In this document: positions 1 through 5,775 of the stretch, piece after piece
Position numbering within the stretch: the stretch's first letter is position 1
Layout of the letters: every line of letters starts with the position of its first letter
Source of the DNA: Candidatus Omnitrophota bacterium
Lineage (GTDB): Bacteria > Omnitrophota > Gorgyraeia > Aquiviventales > Aquiviventaceae
Assembly (NCBI GenBank): GCA_016198915.1
Contig: JACQHS010000062.1
Location: 1-7,749, forward strand
DNA: 7,749 nt
Direction: 5' to 3'
The notes under the pieces: model-generated
The model's input: only the letters and a program-made list of their open reading frames with translations
Told to the model about the DNA's origin: nothing
Databases searched by the model: none
Position numbers and translations under genes: made by a program

Positions 1-48
1 GACGGCCGGGCGAATCCGATTGATGACGTTCTCGACGCGGTCTCTCAT
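1..48 (-). CDS. NifU-type Fe-S scaffold domain protein, N-terminal fragment
   Basis: Only the first 16 codons lie in the window; the gene continues past the left edge. The peptide reads MRDRVENVINRIRPAV, which looks like the opening helix of small stand-alone NifU C-terminal-domain (Nfu-type) proteins. In that family this helix is normally followed by a QADGGD stretch and a CxxC motif that carries a transient Fe-S cluster for delivery to apoproteins in the cytoplasm. The start is well supported: ATG at 46-48 is preceded by AGGAGG (54-59) at good spacing, and a sigma70-like promoter lies at 82-110, so the gene is probably transcribed separately from the pilin-like gene upstream. The family call rests on 16 residues. 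The diagnostic CxxC is outside the window. Confidence 0.7.
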   Translation of the reverse strand, partial: MRDRVENVINRIRPAV

Positions 49-81
49 GGTGACCTCCTCAACGACATGGATATCAACTCA

Positions 82-110
82 AGAATAGCACAGTGTCTTG
101 CGCGGGTCAA
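82..110 (-). promoter_or_regulatory. Sigma70-like promoter for the NifU-type gene
   Basis: On the minus strand, TTGACC (105-110, 5 of 6 matches to the -35 consensus) is separated by exactly 17 nt from TATTCT (82-87, 4 of 6 to the -10 consensus). Transcription would start near position 75, giving a leader of about 27 nt with the AGGAGG ribosome site. It sits between the pilX-like stop codon (116-118) and the NifU-type start (48). Prediction from sequence only. Confidence 0.55.
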
Positions 111-115
111 TGCGG

Positions 116-1243
116 CTAGGGCTCGCGCCAGGAGAGGATCTCGGTGTCGTAGATGCCGATCGGCTCGCTGAGAGCCCCGAGCGCCTGGTCGTAGTGGACC
201 TGGGCATCGCCCGAGACATCGACCGCCTGCGCGACCACCGATCCGAACACCTGGGCGTTGCTGGCGATACGAATCGTCGCGGACGGTGCATACATCCCGC
301 CATAAAATTCCGTCGAGCCGGTGAGGCTACTCTCAAAGGTCGCCTGTTCGTTCGACACGAGGAACAGGAGCATCGCCGTCGGGTCCAAGGGGATACCGAT
401 GACCGTGTTGCCGCTGGCGGTAAACGCGCCGGTCACATAGACCTTCACCGGCCCGTCGGCGGTGAGCGTGCCTCCCCCGCTGACCGTCAGGTCATGAAAG
501 CAGTGCTGGCCTAGGGCGGAGGGCAACAGCAGCGTCGTCTGGCCGCTCACGACCATGTCTTCGCAGGTGAGGCCTTCAGGCACCGAGATCGGCGGAAGCG
601 CCATCGCGATGGATTGCGATTCTACCGGCGGGCTGCCGGTGATCAGGGCCGTGCCGCTGATGACAACCACCGAGTTTGGATCCGCCACCCCGGGGCCGAC
701 CGCAAGTTGGCCGTTGATGGCAATGCTGCCGCTGATGGTGATGCCGCCTGCCGTCACTGAGTTCGTGCCAACGTCACCCGCATCCCCCGCCGTACTGGGG
801 TCATACGCGCCAAGGCTTGAATTAAAGCTGTCCGTGATCGCCTGGCCGCTGACAATCACTTGGCTGCCGCCGAAGAGGCCGAATTGGAACACTGACCGCG
901 GCGTCAACTTCACCACCGCTTCCACATCCCGCTGATCGACCCCCTGGAGCCCGTGCCCGTTGATGAGGTATTCGAGTGTTCCCACTGGATGGACCGTCGC
1001 CCAGTAGCTGCCCCCGGCCATGGTGGACAAGACGAGATCGTTGAGTTGGCCGCCTTGGAAGTTGACCAGTGCGGCATCCATGGAGGCCTCGGCCAGATGG
1101 AACGCGCGGTGGGTGGCGCTGAAGCGGGAGCTGCCGGCCAGCTCGGTGACGGAACGGGTCACGGTCACCAGCCCCAAGGCGACCGTGGTCGTCAGGATCA
1201 CCAGCGCTGTAATCAGGAAGAACGCTGATTGCCGGTGCCGCAT
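116..1243 (-). CDS. PilX-like type IV pilus-associated membrane protein
   Basis: The 375-aa protein resembles PilX_N-domain proteins, which are minor-pilin-like parts of type IV pilus or pseudopilus systems. Residues 1-4 (MRHR) are basic and are followed by a hydrophobic helix, roughly residues 6-30, containing FFLITALVILTTT. Next comes the family's characteristic segment near residues 43-58, THRAFHLAEASMDAAL. The rest is Gly/Ser/Thr/Val-rich and beta-repetitive (VSGQ, ISGS, VSGD). The last 90 or so residues, with LLFLVSNEQ, FYGGMYAPSA, VFGSVVAQ and HYDQALG, match the pattern of the C-terminal domain (DUF7305-like) often found behind PilX_N. There are two cysteines in the middle. ATG 1243 was chosen because GAGGGGGG (1249-1256) precedes it. 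A GTG at 1285 and an ATG at 1270 lie inside the terminator hairpin and its U-tract. No other pilus gene is adjacent. A riboswitch-like leader precedes it. Confidence 0.75.
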   Translation of the reverse strand: MRHRQSAFFLITALVILTTTVALGLVTVTRSVTELAGSSRFSATHRAFHLAEASMDAALVNFQGGQLNDLVLSTMAGGSYWATVHPVGTLEYLINGHGLQGVDQRDVEAVVKLTPRSVFQFGLFGGSQVIVSGQAITDSFNSSLGAYDPSTAGDAGDVGTNSVTAGGITISGSIAINGQLAVGPGVADPNSVVVISGTALITGSPPVESQSIAMALPPISVPEGLTCEDMVVSGQTTLLLPSALGQHCFHDLTVSGGGTLTADGPVKVYVTGAFTASGNTVIGIPLDPTAMLLFLVSNEQATFESSLTGSTEFYGGMYAPSATIRIASNAQVFGSVVAQAVDVSGDAQVHYDQALGALSEPIGIYDTEILSWREP

Positions 1244-1248
1244 TGAAG

Positions 1249-1256
1249 CCCCCCTC
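1249..1256 (-). promoter_or_regulatory. Ribosome binding site of the pilX-like gene, possibly sequestered
   Basis: GAGGGGGG ends 5 nt before ATG 1243 and decides that start over two upstream alternatives. The overlapping GGGGCUU (1252-1246) is complementary over 7 Watson-Crick pairs to AAGCCCC (1322-1316), the linker between the two aptamer half-copies. An eighth pair, U1315 with G1253, is a wobble. The site could therefore be masked when that linker is free. Confidence 0.6.
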
Positions 1257-1261
1257 GATAA

Positions 1262-1302
1262 GGAAATCATAAAGCCGCCGACCACAGACCTGGTTCGGCG
1301 GC
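1262..1302 (-). terminator. Intrinsic terminator in the riboswitch leader
   Basis: On the minus strand GCCGCCG (1302-1296) pairs with CGGCGGC (1280-1274), and ACC (1294-1292) with GGU (1283-1281). This makes a 10-bp stem with one bulged A (1295) and an 8-nt loop. It is followed by UUUAUGAUUU (1273-1264). The 5' arm and loop lie in the second copy of the aptamer 3' half (1289-1314), so aptamer folding and termination can compete. I see no separate terminator after sucD, so this hairpin may also end the operon transcript. Confidence 0.7.
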
Positions 1303-1349
1303 TCGGCGATCCTTAGGGGCTTCCCTGGTTCGGCAGCTCGGCGATCCTT
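1289..1349 (-). repeat. Tandem duplication of the aptamer 3' half (two 26-nt copies)
   Basis: Copy 1 (1324-1349) and copy 2 (1289-1314) match at 25 of 26 positions and are offset by 35 nt with a 9-nt linker (1315-1323). The single difference is U in copy 1 against C in copy 2 (position 1335 versus 1300, read on the minus strand). Each copy contains the aptamer 3' strand (AGGAUCGCCGAGC, then UGCCGA or CGCCGA) and the closing CCAGG of P1. The duplication covers only the 3' half. The 5' half with the GUAA hairpin and GAAAGCCACGGG occurs once. Confidence 0.9.
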
Positions 1350-1410
1350 CCCTAGGACCCGTGGCTTTCCGGCCCCGGATTACTCCGGGTGTGGCAGTTT
1401 ATCGCCAGGT
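1324..1410 (-). promoter_or_regulatory. Cyclic di-GMP-I (GEMM-I)-like riboswitch aptamer
   Basis: The minus-strand RNA has the GEMM-I arrangement in order. P1 opens with CCUGG (1409-1405). A 6-bp hairpin CCCGGA/UCCGGG follows (1389-1384 with 1379-1374), capped by a GUAA tetraloop of the GNRA type that docks in this class. Next is GGAAAGCCACGGG (1370-1358), close to the remembered consensus GACGCAAAGCCACGGG. A short P3 GUCCU/AGGAU follows, then GCCGAGCUGCCGA, close to GCCGGGCUGCCGA, and P1 closes with CCAGG (1328-1324). The class binds c-di-GMP, and the GEMM-Ib subtype binds 3',3'-cGAMP. My hand alignment places a G at the ligand-discriminating position (G20 of the Vc2 aptamer), which would favour c-di-GMP, but that alignment is uncertain. 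Regulation of a pilin-like gene fits the class. A second 3' half lies downstream, so the boundary could instead extend to about 1285. Confidence 0.7.
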
Positions 1411-1436
1411 ACTCTGGACTCCTTCGTCCACCTGTA

Positions 1437-1465
1437 AGTATGCCTGTTCGCCGACGGAAAGGCAA
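1437..1465 (-). promoter_or_regulatory. Candidate promoter for the riboswitch/pilX-like transcript
   Basis: On the minus strand TTGCCT (1460-1465) and CATACT (1437-1442) are separated by exactly 17 nt; each matches four of six consensus positions. The start would be near 1430, about 20 nt before the first aptamer pairing strand. That is where a promoter is needed if the aptamer is transcribed independently of sucD, which ends at 1470. It is weaker than the other promoters here, and read-through from the suc operon is an alternative. Confidence 0.4.
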
Positions 1466-1469
1466 GGGT

Positions 1470-2360
1470 TCACCGTCGAGCCAGCCCCGGCTTTCGGAGG
1501 GCGCTGGCGACGGTGGAGCCGATGGCGGCGGGGCTCTCGATGATGGTCACACCGGCCGACTCCAGGACCTGGATCTTTTCGGCCGCCGTCCCCCGGCCGC
1601 CAGCAATGATGGCCCCCGCATGCCCCATGCGTTTCTCTTTCGGAGCGAGTTTCCCGGCGATGAAGGCAAACACCGGTTTGGTCACACCTGTCGTGATCAA
1701 CCGGGCGGCTTCTTCTTCCTCGGTGCCGCCGATCTCCCCGATAAGGACGATGGCGTCGGTGCCGAGATCGCGTTCAAACAGCGACAGCCCGTCCACAAAG
1801 CTGGACCCGAGGACCGGATCGCCGCCCATGCCGATGCACGTCGATTGGCCCACCCCGGCCTGCGTCAACTGGTACACCGCGTCATAGGTCAGCGTCCCGC
1901 TGCGCGACAGCACTCCGATCCGCCCTGATTGGTGGATGTAGCCTGGCATAATACCGATCTTGCAAGCGCCCGGTGTAATAATCCCTGGACAATTCGGACC
2001 AATCACACGAATCGACTGACCCCGCAGGCGCCGGCGGACCCGGACCATGTCGAGCGTGGGAATGCCCTCGGTAATGATCACGATCAGCGGCAGGCACGCG
2101 TCCACCGCTTCAAGGATCGCATCGCACGCAAACCGCGCCGGCACGAACAAGACGGTCGCGTTCGCCCCGGTCGCGTCCACCGCCTCTTTGACGGTGTTGA
2201 AGACCGGCACGCCGTGGACGACGGCTCCCCGCTTGCCAGGTGTCACCCCGCCGACGACCGCAGTACCGTACTCCAGCATCTTCTCAGTATGGAACGCCCC
2301 GGCCTGGCCGGTGATGCCCTGCACGATGACCCGCGTGTCTTTTCCAATGAGAATACTCAT
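1470..2360 (-). CDS. sucD: Succinyl-CoA synthetase, alpha subunit
   Basis: The protein works with SucC in the cytoplasm to interconvert succinyl-CoA plus NDP plus phosphate with succinate plus CoA plus NTP. The 296-aa product has the usual length and start (MSILIGKDTRVIVQG). The CoA-binding Rossmann segment includes GVTPGKRG (about 38-45), and GPNCPGIITPG begins near residue 121. GEIGGTEEEEA lies near 208, and the phosphorylated active-site histidine is His247 in GHAGAIIAGG. ATG 2360 was chosen by homology; an in-frame TTG at 2369 would add three residues. No clear Shine-Dalgarno precedes the ATG. Instead an AT-rich palindrome ends 11 nt upstream, so initiation may depend on that structure or on ribosomes arriving from sucC. 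It is the last gene of the mdh-gltA-sucC-sucD run. Confidence 0.96.
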   Translation of the reverse strand: MSILIGKDTRVIVQGITGQAGAFHTEKMLEYGTAVVGGVTPGKRGAVVHGVPVFNTVKEAVDATGANATVLFVPARFACDAILEAVDACLPLIVIITEGIPTLDMVRVRRRLRGQSIRVIGPNCPGIITPGACKIGIMPGYIHQSGRIGVLSRSGTLTYDAVYQLTQAGVGQSTCIGMGGDPVLGSSFVDGLSLFERDLGTDAIVLIGEIGGTEEEEAARLITTGVTKPVFAFIAGKLAPKEKRMGHAGAIIAGGRGTAAEKIQVLESAGVTIIESPAAIGSTVASALRKPGLARR

Positions 2361-2371
2361 GGTCGCCAAGA

Positions 2372-2449
2372 AATTTTGGATTTTTGATTTTGGATTTTGG
2401 ATTGACCCATCCCACGTAATCTAAAATCCAAAATCAAAAATCTAAAATT
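2372..2449. repeat. AT-rich 78-bp palindrome between sucC and sucD
   Basis: Two 32-nt arms (2372-2403 and 2418-2449) flank a 14-nt GC-richer loop (2404-2417). Thirty of 32 positions are complementary. The two exceptions (2378/2443 and 2399/2422) are G against T, so a plus-strand RNA would pair fully with two G-U wobbles. The sense mRNA of the operon would carry two A-C mismatches. The arms consist of iterated GGATTTT/TGATTTT-like units and contrast sharply with the GC-rich flanks. It looks like a small dispersed palindromic element, or an mRNA-stabilising hairpin, rather than coding DNA. No terminal duplication was recognised. Confidence 0.9.
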
Positions 2450-2463
2450 CGTCTGTCGCGGCT

Positions 2464-3645
2464 TCATCGAGCGAGTTCCACCACTTTCCGGGCAGCTTGG
2501 TCGAGGTCATCGACGCTGATGAGGGTGAGCCGCTTCGCGTCGGCGAGGAGTCGGCGGCCCTCCTCGACGTTCGTGCCCTGGAGCCTGACCACGATCGGGA
2601 CCTTCACATCGAGCTGCTGGGTGGCCTGCAGCAGTCCCTGCGCAATCCAGTCACAGCGCATGATCCCGCCAAAGATATTGACCAGAATCGCTCGCACGCG
2701 CTGATCGGCCAGGAGAATGTCAAATGCTTTGGTTACCTGTTCGACGGAAGCACCCCCTCCCACGTCGAGGAAGTTGGCTGGTGAGCCCCCCGCCAGCTTG
2801 ATGATATCGTTCGTCGCCATCGCCAGGCCTGCCCCATTGACCAGACAGCCGATGTTCCCTTCCAAGCCGACATAGGAGATGCCGATGCGATTTGCCTTCA
2901 GCTCCAAGGGGTGCTCTTGGCTCTCGTCCCGCAACCGCGCCAGGTCCTCGTGGCGAAAGAGCGCGTTATCGTCGAGCGTCATCTTGGCATCGAGGGCGAG
3001 TAGCCGCTGGTCGTCGGTGACGACGAGGGGGTTGATTTCGATGAGGGAGGCGTCGCTCGAGATGTAGAGCTGCCATAGCGCCCGCACCAGTTGGCGGCAG
3101 GACTCCGCCACCGCGCCGGTCAGGCCGAGTGCCGCAGCGATCCGTTCCAGCGAAGCCTCGGAGAAGCCCTCGAGGAAATCGACAGGTTCCCGGCGGATGG
3201 CGTCAGGCGCCGCCGCCACCTCCTCGATCTCCACACCGCCCTGGCGGCTAGCCAAGAGCATCAGTGTGGCGCGGAAGCGATCCAGGGTCAACGCGACGTA
3301 GAGCTCGTTCGCCACGGCGATCCGCTCATCACACAGGACCGCCGAGACCGGCAACCCCTCCGCGCCGGTCTGCGTGGTCACCAGGCGACGGCCCAATAGC
3401 GAGGCGGCCTGTGACGCCGCCTCCTTGGCGCTGTGCGCGACCAGGATGCCGCCGGCCTTGCCCCGGCCGCCGGCGTGCAGCTGGGCCTTGACGTTGCAGG
3501 CAGACTCGCTGCCGCGGCCGGTTTGCTGACGGAGCGACTCGTACGCGGCAGCGGCACCGTCCGGTGTCATCGTGGGGATGCCTCGAGGGACAGGGATGCC
3601 CACAGAGGCAAAGAGCTGTTTGGCTTGGTACTCGTGGAGTTTCAC
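2464..3645 (-). CDS. sucC: Succinyl-CoA synthetase, beta subunit
   Basis: This is the nucleotide-binding ATP-grasp subunit that pairs with SucD. The 393-aa length is close to the family norm (388 in E. coli). It begins MKLHEYQAKQLFASVGIPVP, as the family does. The ATP-grasp part has VKAQLHAGGRGKAGG (52-66), EINPLV (203-208) and LDAK (218-221), the last two holding the magnesium ligands. The C-terminal CoA-ligase domain carries LEGNIGCLVNGAG (261-273), FLDVGGGAS (292-300) and NIFGGIMRCD (323-332). Whether it prefers ATP or GTP cannot be read by eye. The start is GTG at 3645, overlapping the gltA stop by 4 nt as GTGA, so translation is probably coupled to citrate synthase. No strong ribosome site is seen. 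Confidence 0.96.
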   Translation of the reverse strand: MKLHEYQAKQLFASVGIPVPRGIPTMTPDGAAAAYESLRQQTGRGSESACNVKAQLHAGGRGKAGGILVAHSAKEAASQAASLLGRRLVTTQTGAEGLPVSAVLCDERIAVANELYVALTLDRFRATLMLLASRQGGVEIEEVAAAPDAIRREPVDFLEGFSEASLERIAAALGLTGAVAESCRQLVRALWQLYISSDASLIEINPLVVTDDQRLLALDAKMTLDDNALFRHEDLARLRDESQEHPLELKANRIGISYVGLEGNIGCLVNGAGLAMATNDIIKLAGGSPANFLDVGGGASVEQVTKAFDILLADQRVRAILVNIFGGIMRCDWIAQGLLQATQQLDVKVPIVVRLQGTNVEEGRRLLADAKRLTLISVDDLDQAARKVVELAR

Positions 3646-4796
3646 TGTCTTTGGTCGAGTGGGACAAAACGGAGGCCGCGAGGGCCGACGTAGTTGGCCA
3701 GGGGGCGGATGAGCCGGTTATCGGAGGCCTGTTCAATGATATGCGCGGACCAGCCGGCCATGCGCGCGCAGGCGAACATCGCCGTGAAGAGTTCGGTGGG
3801 GATGCCGAGGTAGTGCAGCAACGACGCTGCGTAGAAATCCACGTTGATGGCCAGCTGCTTTGCCTTCCACACGGCGGCCTGCAGCTGCTCAGAGATGGTA
3901 AACCACCGCAGGTCGTTGGCCTGCTGGCCCAATGCCTGGGCGATGCGTTTCAGGTGCTTGGCGCGGGGGTCCTCGCCTTTGTACACGCGGTGGCCGAACC
4001 CCATGAATCGTTTGTGATCCACCAGCGACTTCTGCACATACGTCTCCACGTGCTCGGGCGCGCCGATCTCCTGGAGCATCTCCATCGCCTTGCGGCCCGC
4101 CGCCCCATGCAGGGGACCTTTGAGCGAGCCGATCGCCGCCGTAATGGCGGAGAAGTAATCCGATTTCGTGCCGGTCACGGTGCGGGCGGTGAACGTCGAG
4201 GCATTCAGCCCGTGTTCCGCGAGGAGGACGAAGTACGCATCCATCGCCCTGGCCTGATGGGGGGCGGGCTCGCGCCCGTGAAGCATGGCGAGGAAGTTGG
4301 CGGCGTGACTCGCGCCGGTCCTCGGCCCGACCGGCGACGCGCCACTGCGCAGGCGGGCAATCGCCGCGACAATGGTCGGCGTGACCGCGACGGCCTGCGC
4401 GGCTTTGCGGCGAATGACGTCGAGCGACTCGTCGGTCGTCTCAGAGTCATCCAGGCCGAGGCACGACATGGCAGTCCGTAATTGGGCCATGGAGCCGGCG
4501 GAACGCGGCAACGCCTGAAGGAGCGAGAGCGTCGGAGGCTCCAGGGCGCGGCAGGTTTCGAGCTGCTTCATCCATCCGTTGAGCTGGGCGCGTGTCGGCA
4601 GCGCCCCTTCAAGCAGGAGGTAGCTGACCTCCTCGTACGTCGCCCGACCGACGAGCTCATCGATGTTGTAGCCGCGATAAATCAGTTGGCAGCGCGCGCC
4701 GTCCACATCGCCCACGCTGGTCTCGGCGGCGACAACGCCTTCGAGCCCTTTGTGGACTTCAGTTCCCGCTCCGGACTGACTGCTGGTGGTGCTCAT
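3642..4796 (-). CDS. gltA: Citrate synthase
   Basis: The enzyme condenses oxaloacetate and acetyl-CoA to citrate. The 384-aa protein is of the shorter type and lacks the long N-terminal domain of the roughly 430-aa hexameric Gram-negative enzymes. Catalytic and substrate residues visible are His195 (EHGLNAST), His230 (GPLHGAA), His269 (GFGHRVYKGEDPRAK) and Asp320 (NVDFY), with Arg345 (CARMAGWSAH) and Arg364 near the C terminus. A methylcitrate synthase cannot be excluded by sequence, but the neighbours mdh and sucCD favour the TCA enzyme. The first 15 or so residues are polar and probably disordered. ATG 4796 overlaps the mdh stop by 4 nt (ATGA), and the stop overlaps the sucC GTG, so the three genes form a tight operon. 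Confidence 0.95.
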   Translation of the reverse strand: MSTTSSQSGAGTEVHKGLEGVVAAETSVGDVDGARCQLIYRGYNIDELVGRATYEEVSYLLLEGALPTRAQLNGWMKQLETCRALEPPTLSLLQALPRSAGSMAQLRTAMSCLGLDDSETTDESLDVIRRKAAQAVAVTPTIVAAIARLRSGASPVGPRTGASHAANFLAMLHGREPAPHQARAMDAYFVLLAEHGLNASTFTARTVTGTKSDYFSAITAAIGSLKGPLHGAAGRKAMEMLQEIGAPEHVETYVQKSLVDHKRFMGFGHRVYKGEDPRAKHLKRIAQALGQQANDLRWFTISEQLQAAVWKAKQLAINVDFYAASLLHYLGIPTELFTAMFACARMAGWSAHIIEQASDNRLIRPLANYVGPRGLRFVPLDQRQ

Positions 4797-5743
4797 CCCA
4801 TGGCGGCCTTTGGCGTAAGGCTCAGGCTCTTGATGCCTTCGCGAACCTGCCCTGCGGCAGCGGTCAGCGCCTGCCGCTCCGACGGGGTGAGGTCAAGTTC
4901 GACGATCCGCTCAATCCCCTTCGCCCCCAGTTGCGCCGGGACGCCGATACAGACGTCGCGCAAGCCGTACTCCCCTTCCAGCCACGCGCACACGGGGAGC
5001 GTCGCATGGGTATCCTTGAGGAGTGCTACGGCCATCTCCACGACCCCGCTGGCCGGCGCGTAGAACGCGCTGCCTTGCTTGAGCAGCTTGACAACCTCAG
5101 CCCCTCCATCGCGGGTGCGCTGAAACAGCTGCTCAAGATCCGACGCGCTCACCTGCGCGGTCACGGGGTTCCCCTTCACGGTGATGGAGCGGGCCACGGG
5201 GACCATCAGGTCGCCGTGCGAGCCGAGCACCATCGCCTCGACCTCGCTCGGCGCCACCCCCAGACGTTCGGCGATAAACGCCCGCAGGCGCGCGCTGTCC
5301 AACACCCCGGCCATGCCCATGACCCGGCGGCGATCAAAGCCGCTGCGGGCGAGCGTCAACGCCACCATGACATCCAACGGATTGGTCACCACGATGATGA
5401 GCGCTTCGGAGGCTGAGGCGGCGATGCGCTCGGCGATGGGCCCGACGATCTGCGCATTCGCCGCGAGGAGCTCCTCGCGGGACATGCCGGGTTTGCGCGC
5501 TAGGCCTGCGGTGATGACCACGAGGCGCGAGCCGGCCATGGCGCCATAGTCCGTGCTGCCGCGCACGGATCCACGCCACCCTTCGATGGGGGCCGCCTGC
5601 GTCATGTCGAGCGCCTTGCCCTCTGCTAAGCCCTCGACGATATCAATCAAGACGACGTCGGCCAATCCTTTCAGGGCCAGCAGATGCGCGGTGGTCGCGC
5701 CGACTTGACCGGCACCCACAACGGTTACGAGGGGCAGGGACAT
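4793..5743 (-). CDS. mdh: Malate dehydrogenase (LDH-like type)
   Basis: The enzyme interconverts malate and oxaloacetate, directly supplying the citrate synthase encoded next to it. The 316-aa protein has the N-terminal Rossmann motif GAGQVG (10-15) and an acidic residue, Asp34, at the end of the second strand, which favours NAD over NADP. The mobile-loop arginine Arg83 in ARKPGMSR marks malate rather than lactate specificity, and Arg89 binds substrate. Asn121 lies in VVTNPLDV. The catalytic pair is Asp149 (in VLDSARLR, with Arg152) and His176 (GSHGD). ATG 5743 follows a weak leader: no good Shine-Dalgarno, but a perfect 10-bp palindrome TCCGTACGGA (5744-5753) abuts the start. The upstream small membrane protein gene ends 32 nt away and is probably co-transcribed. 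Confidence 0.96.
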   Translation of the reverse strand: MSLPLVTVVGAGQVGATTAHLLALKGLADVVLIDIVEGLAEGKALDMTQAAPIEGWRGSVRGSTDYGAMAGSRLVVITAGLARKPGMSREELLAANAQIVGPIAERIAASASEALIIVVTNPLDVMVALTLARSGFDRRRVMGMAGVLDSARLRAFIAERLGVAPSEVEAMVLGSHGDLMVPVARSITVKGNPVTAQVSASDLEQLFQRTRDGGAEVVKLLKQGSAFYAPASGVVEMAVALLKDTHATLPVCAWLEGEYGLRDVCIGVPAQLGAKGIERIVELDLTPSERQALTAAAGQVREGIKSLSLTPKAAMG

Positions 5744-5775
5744 TCCGTACGGAGGGATAAACTCTCACGCACACG

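Noticed and set aside
98..514. Plus-strand reading frame of 138 codons
   Set aside because: It lies antisense to the PilX-like gene, which has a clear ribosome site and family features. The translation is Arg/Gly-rich without recognisable motifs, as expected from a GC-rich shadow frame.
1244..1285. Longer start (GTG 1285 or ATG 1270) for the PilX-like protein
   Set aside because: These codons fall inside the terminator loop and U-tract, and neither has a ribosome site. ATG 1243 has GAGGGGGG 5 nt upstream and gives the normal basic-then-hydrophobic N-terminus.
1441..1464. TGCCT...AGGCA inverted repeat after sucD as a terminator
   Set aside because: Only 5 bp pair cleanly, the loop is long and no U-tract follows; it coincides with the promoter candidate.
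2361..2369. TTG start of sucD at 2369
   Set aside because: It would add only three residues. The family starts at MSIL, and ATG at 2360 fits that.
2372..2449. AT-rich palindrome as an intrinsic terminator between sucC and sucD
   Set aside because: The stem is AT-rich rather than GC-rich and no U-tract follows it in the operon direction. Ending transcription there would cut off the partner subunit gene.
3564..4481. Plus-strand reading frame of 305 codons opposite sucC/gltA
   Set aside because: Long, but wholly antisense to citrate synthase with its catalytic residues intact. The translation is low-complexity His/Arg/Gly-rich, typical of an antisense frame in GC-rich DNA.
4482..5063. Plus-strand reading frame of 193 codons opposite gltA/mdh
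   Set aside because: Antisense to two firmly identified enzymes; no recognisable domain and no promoter or ribosome site.
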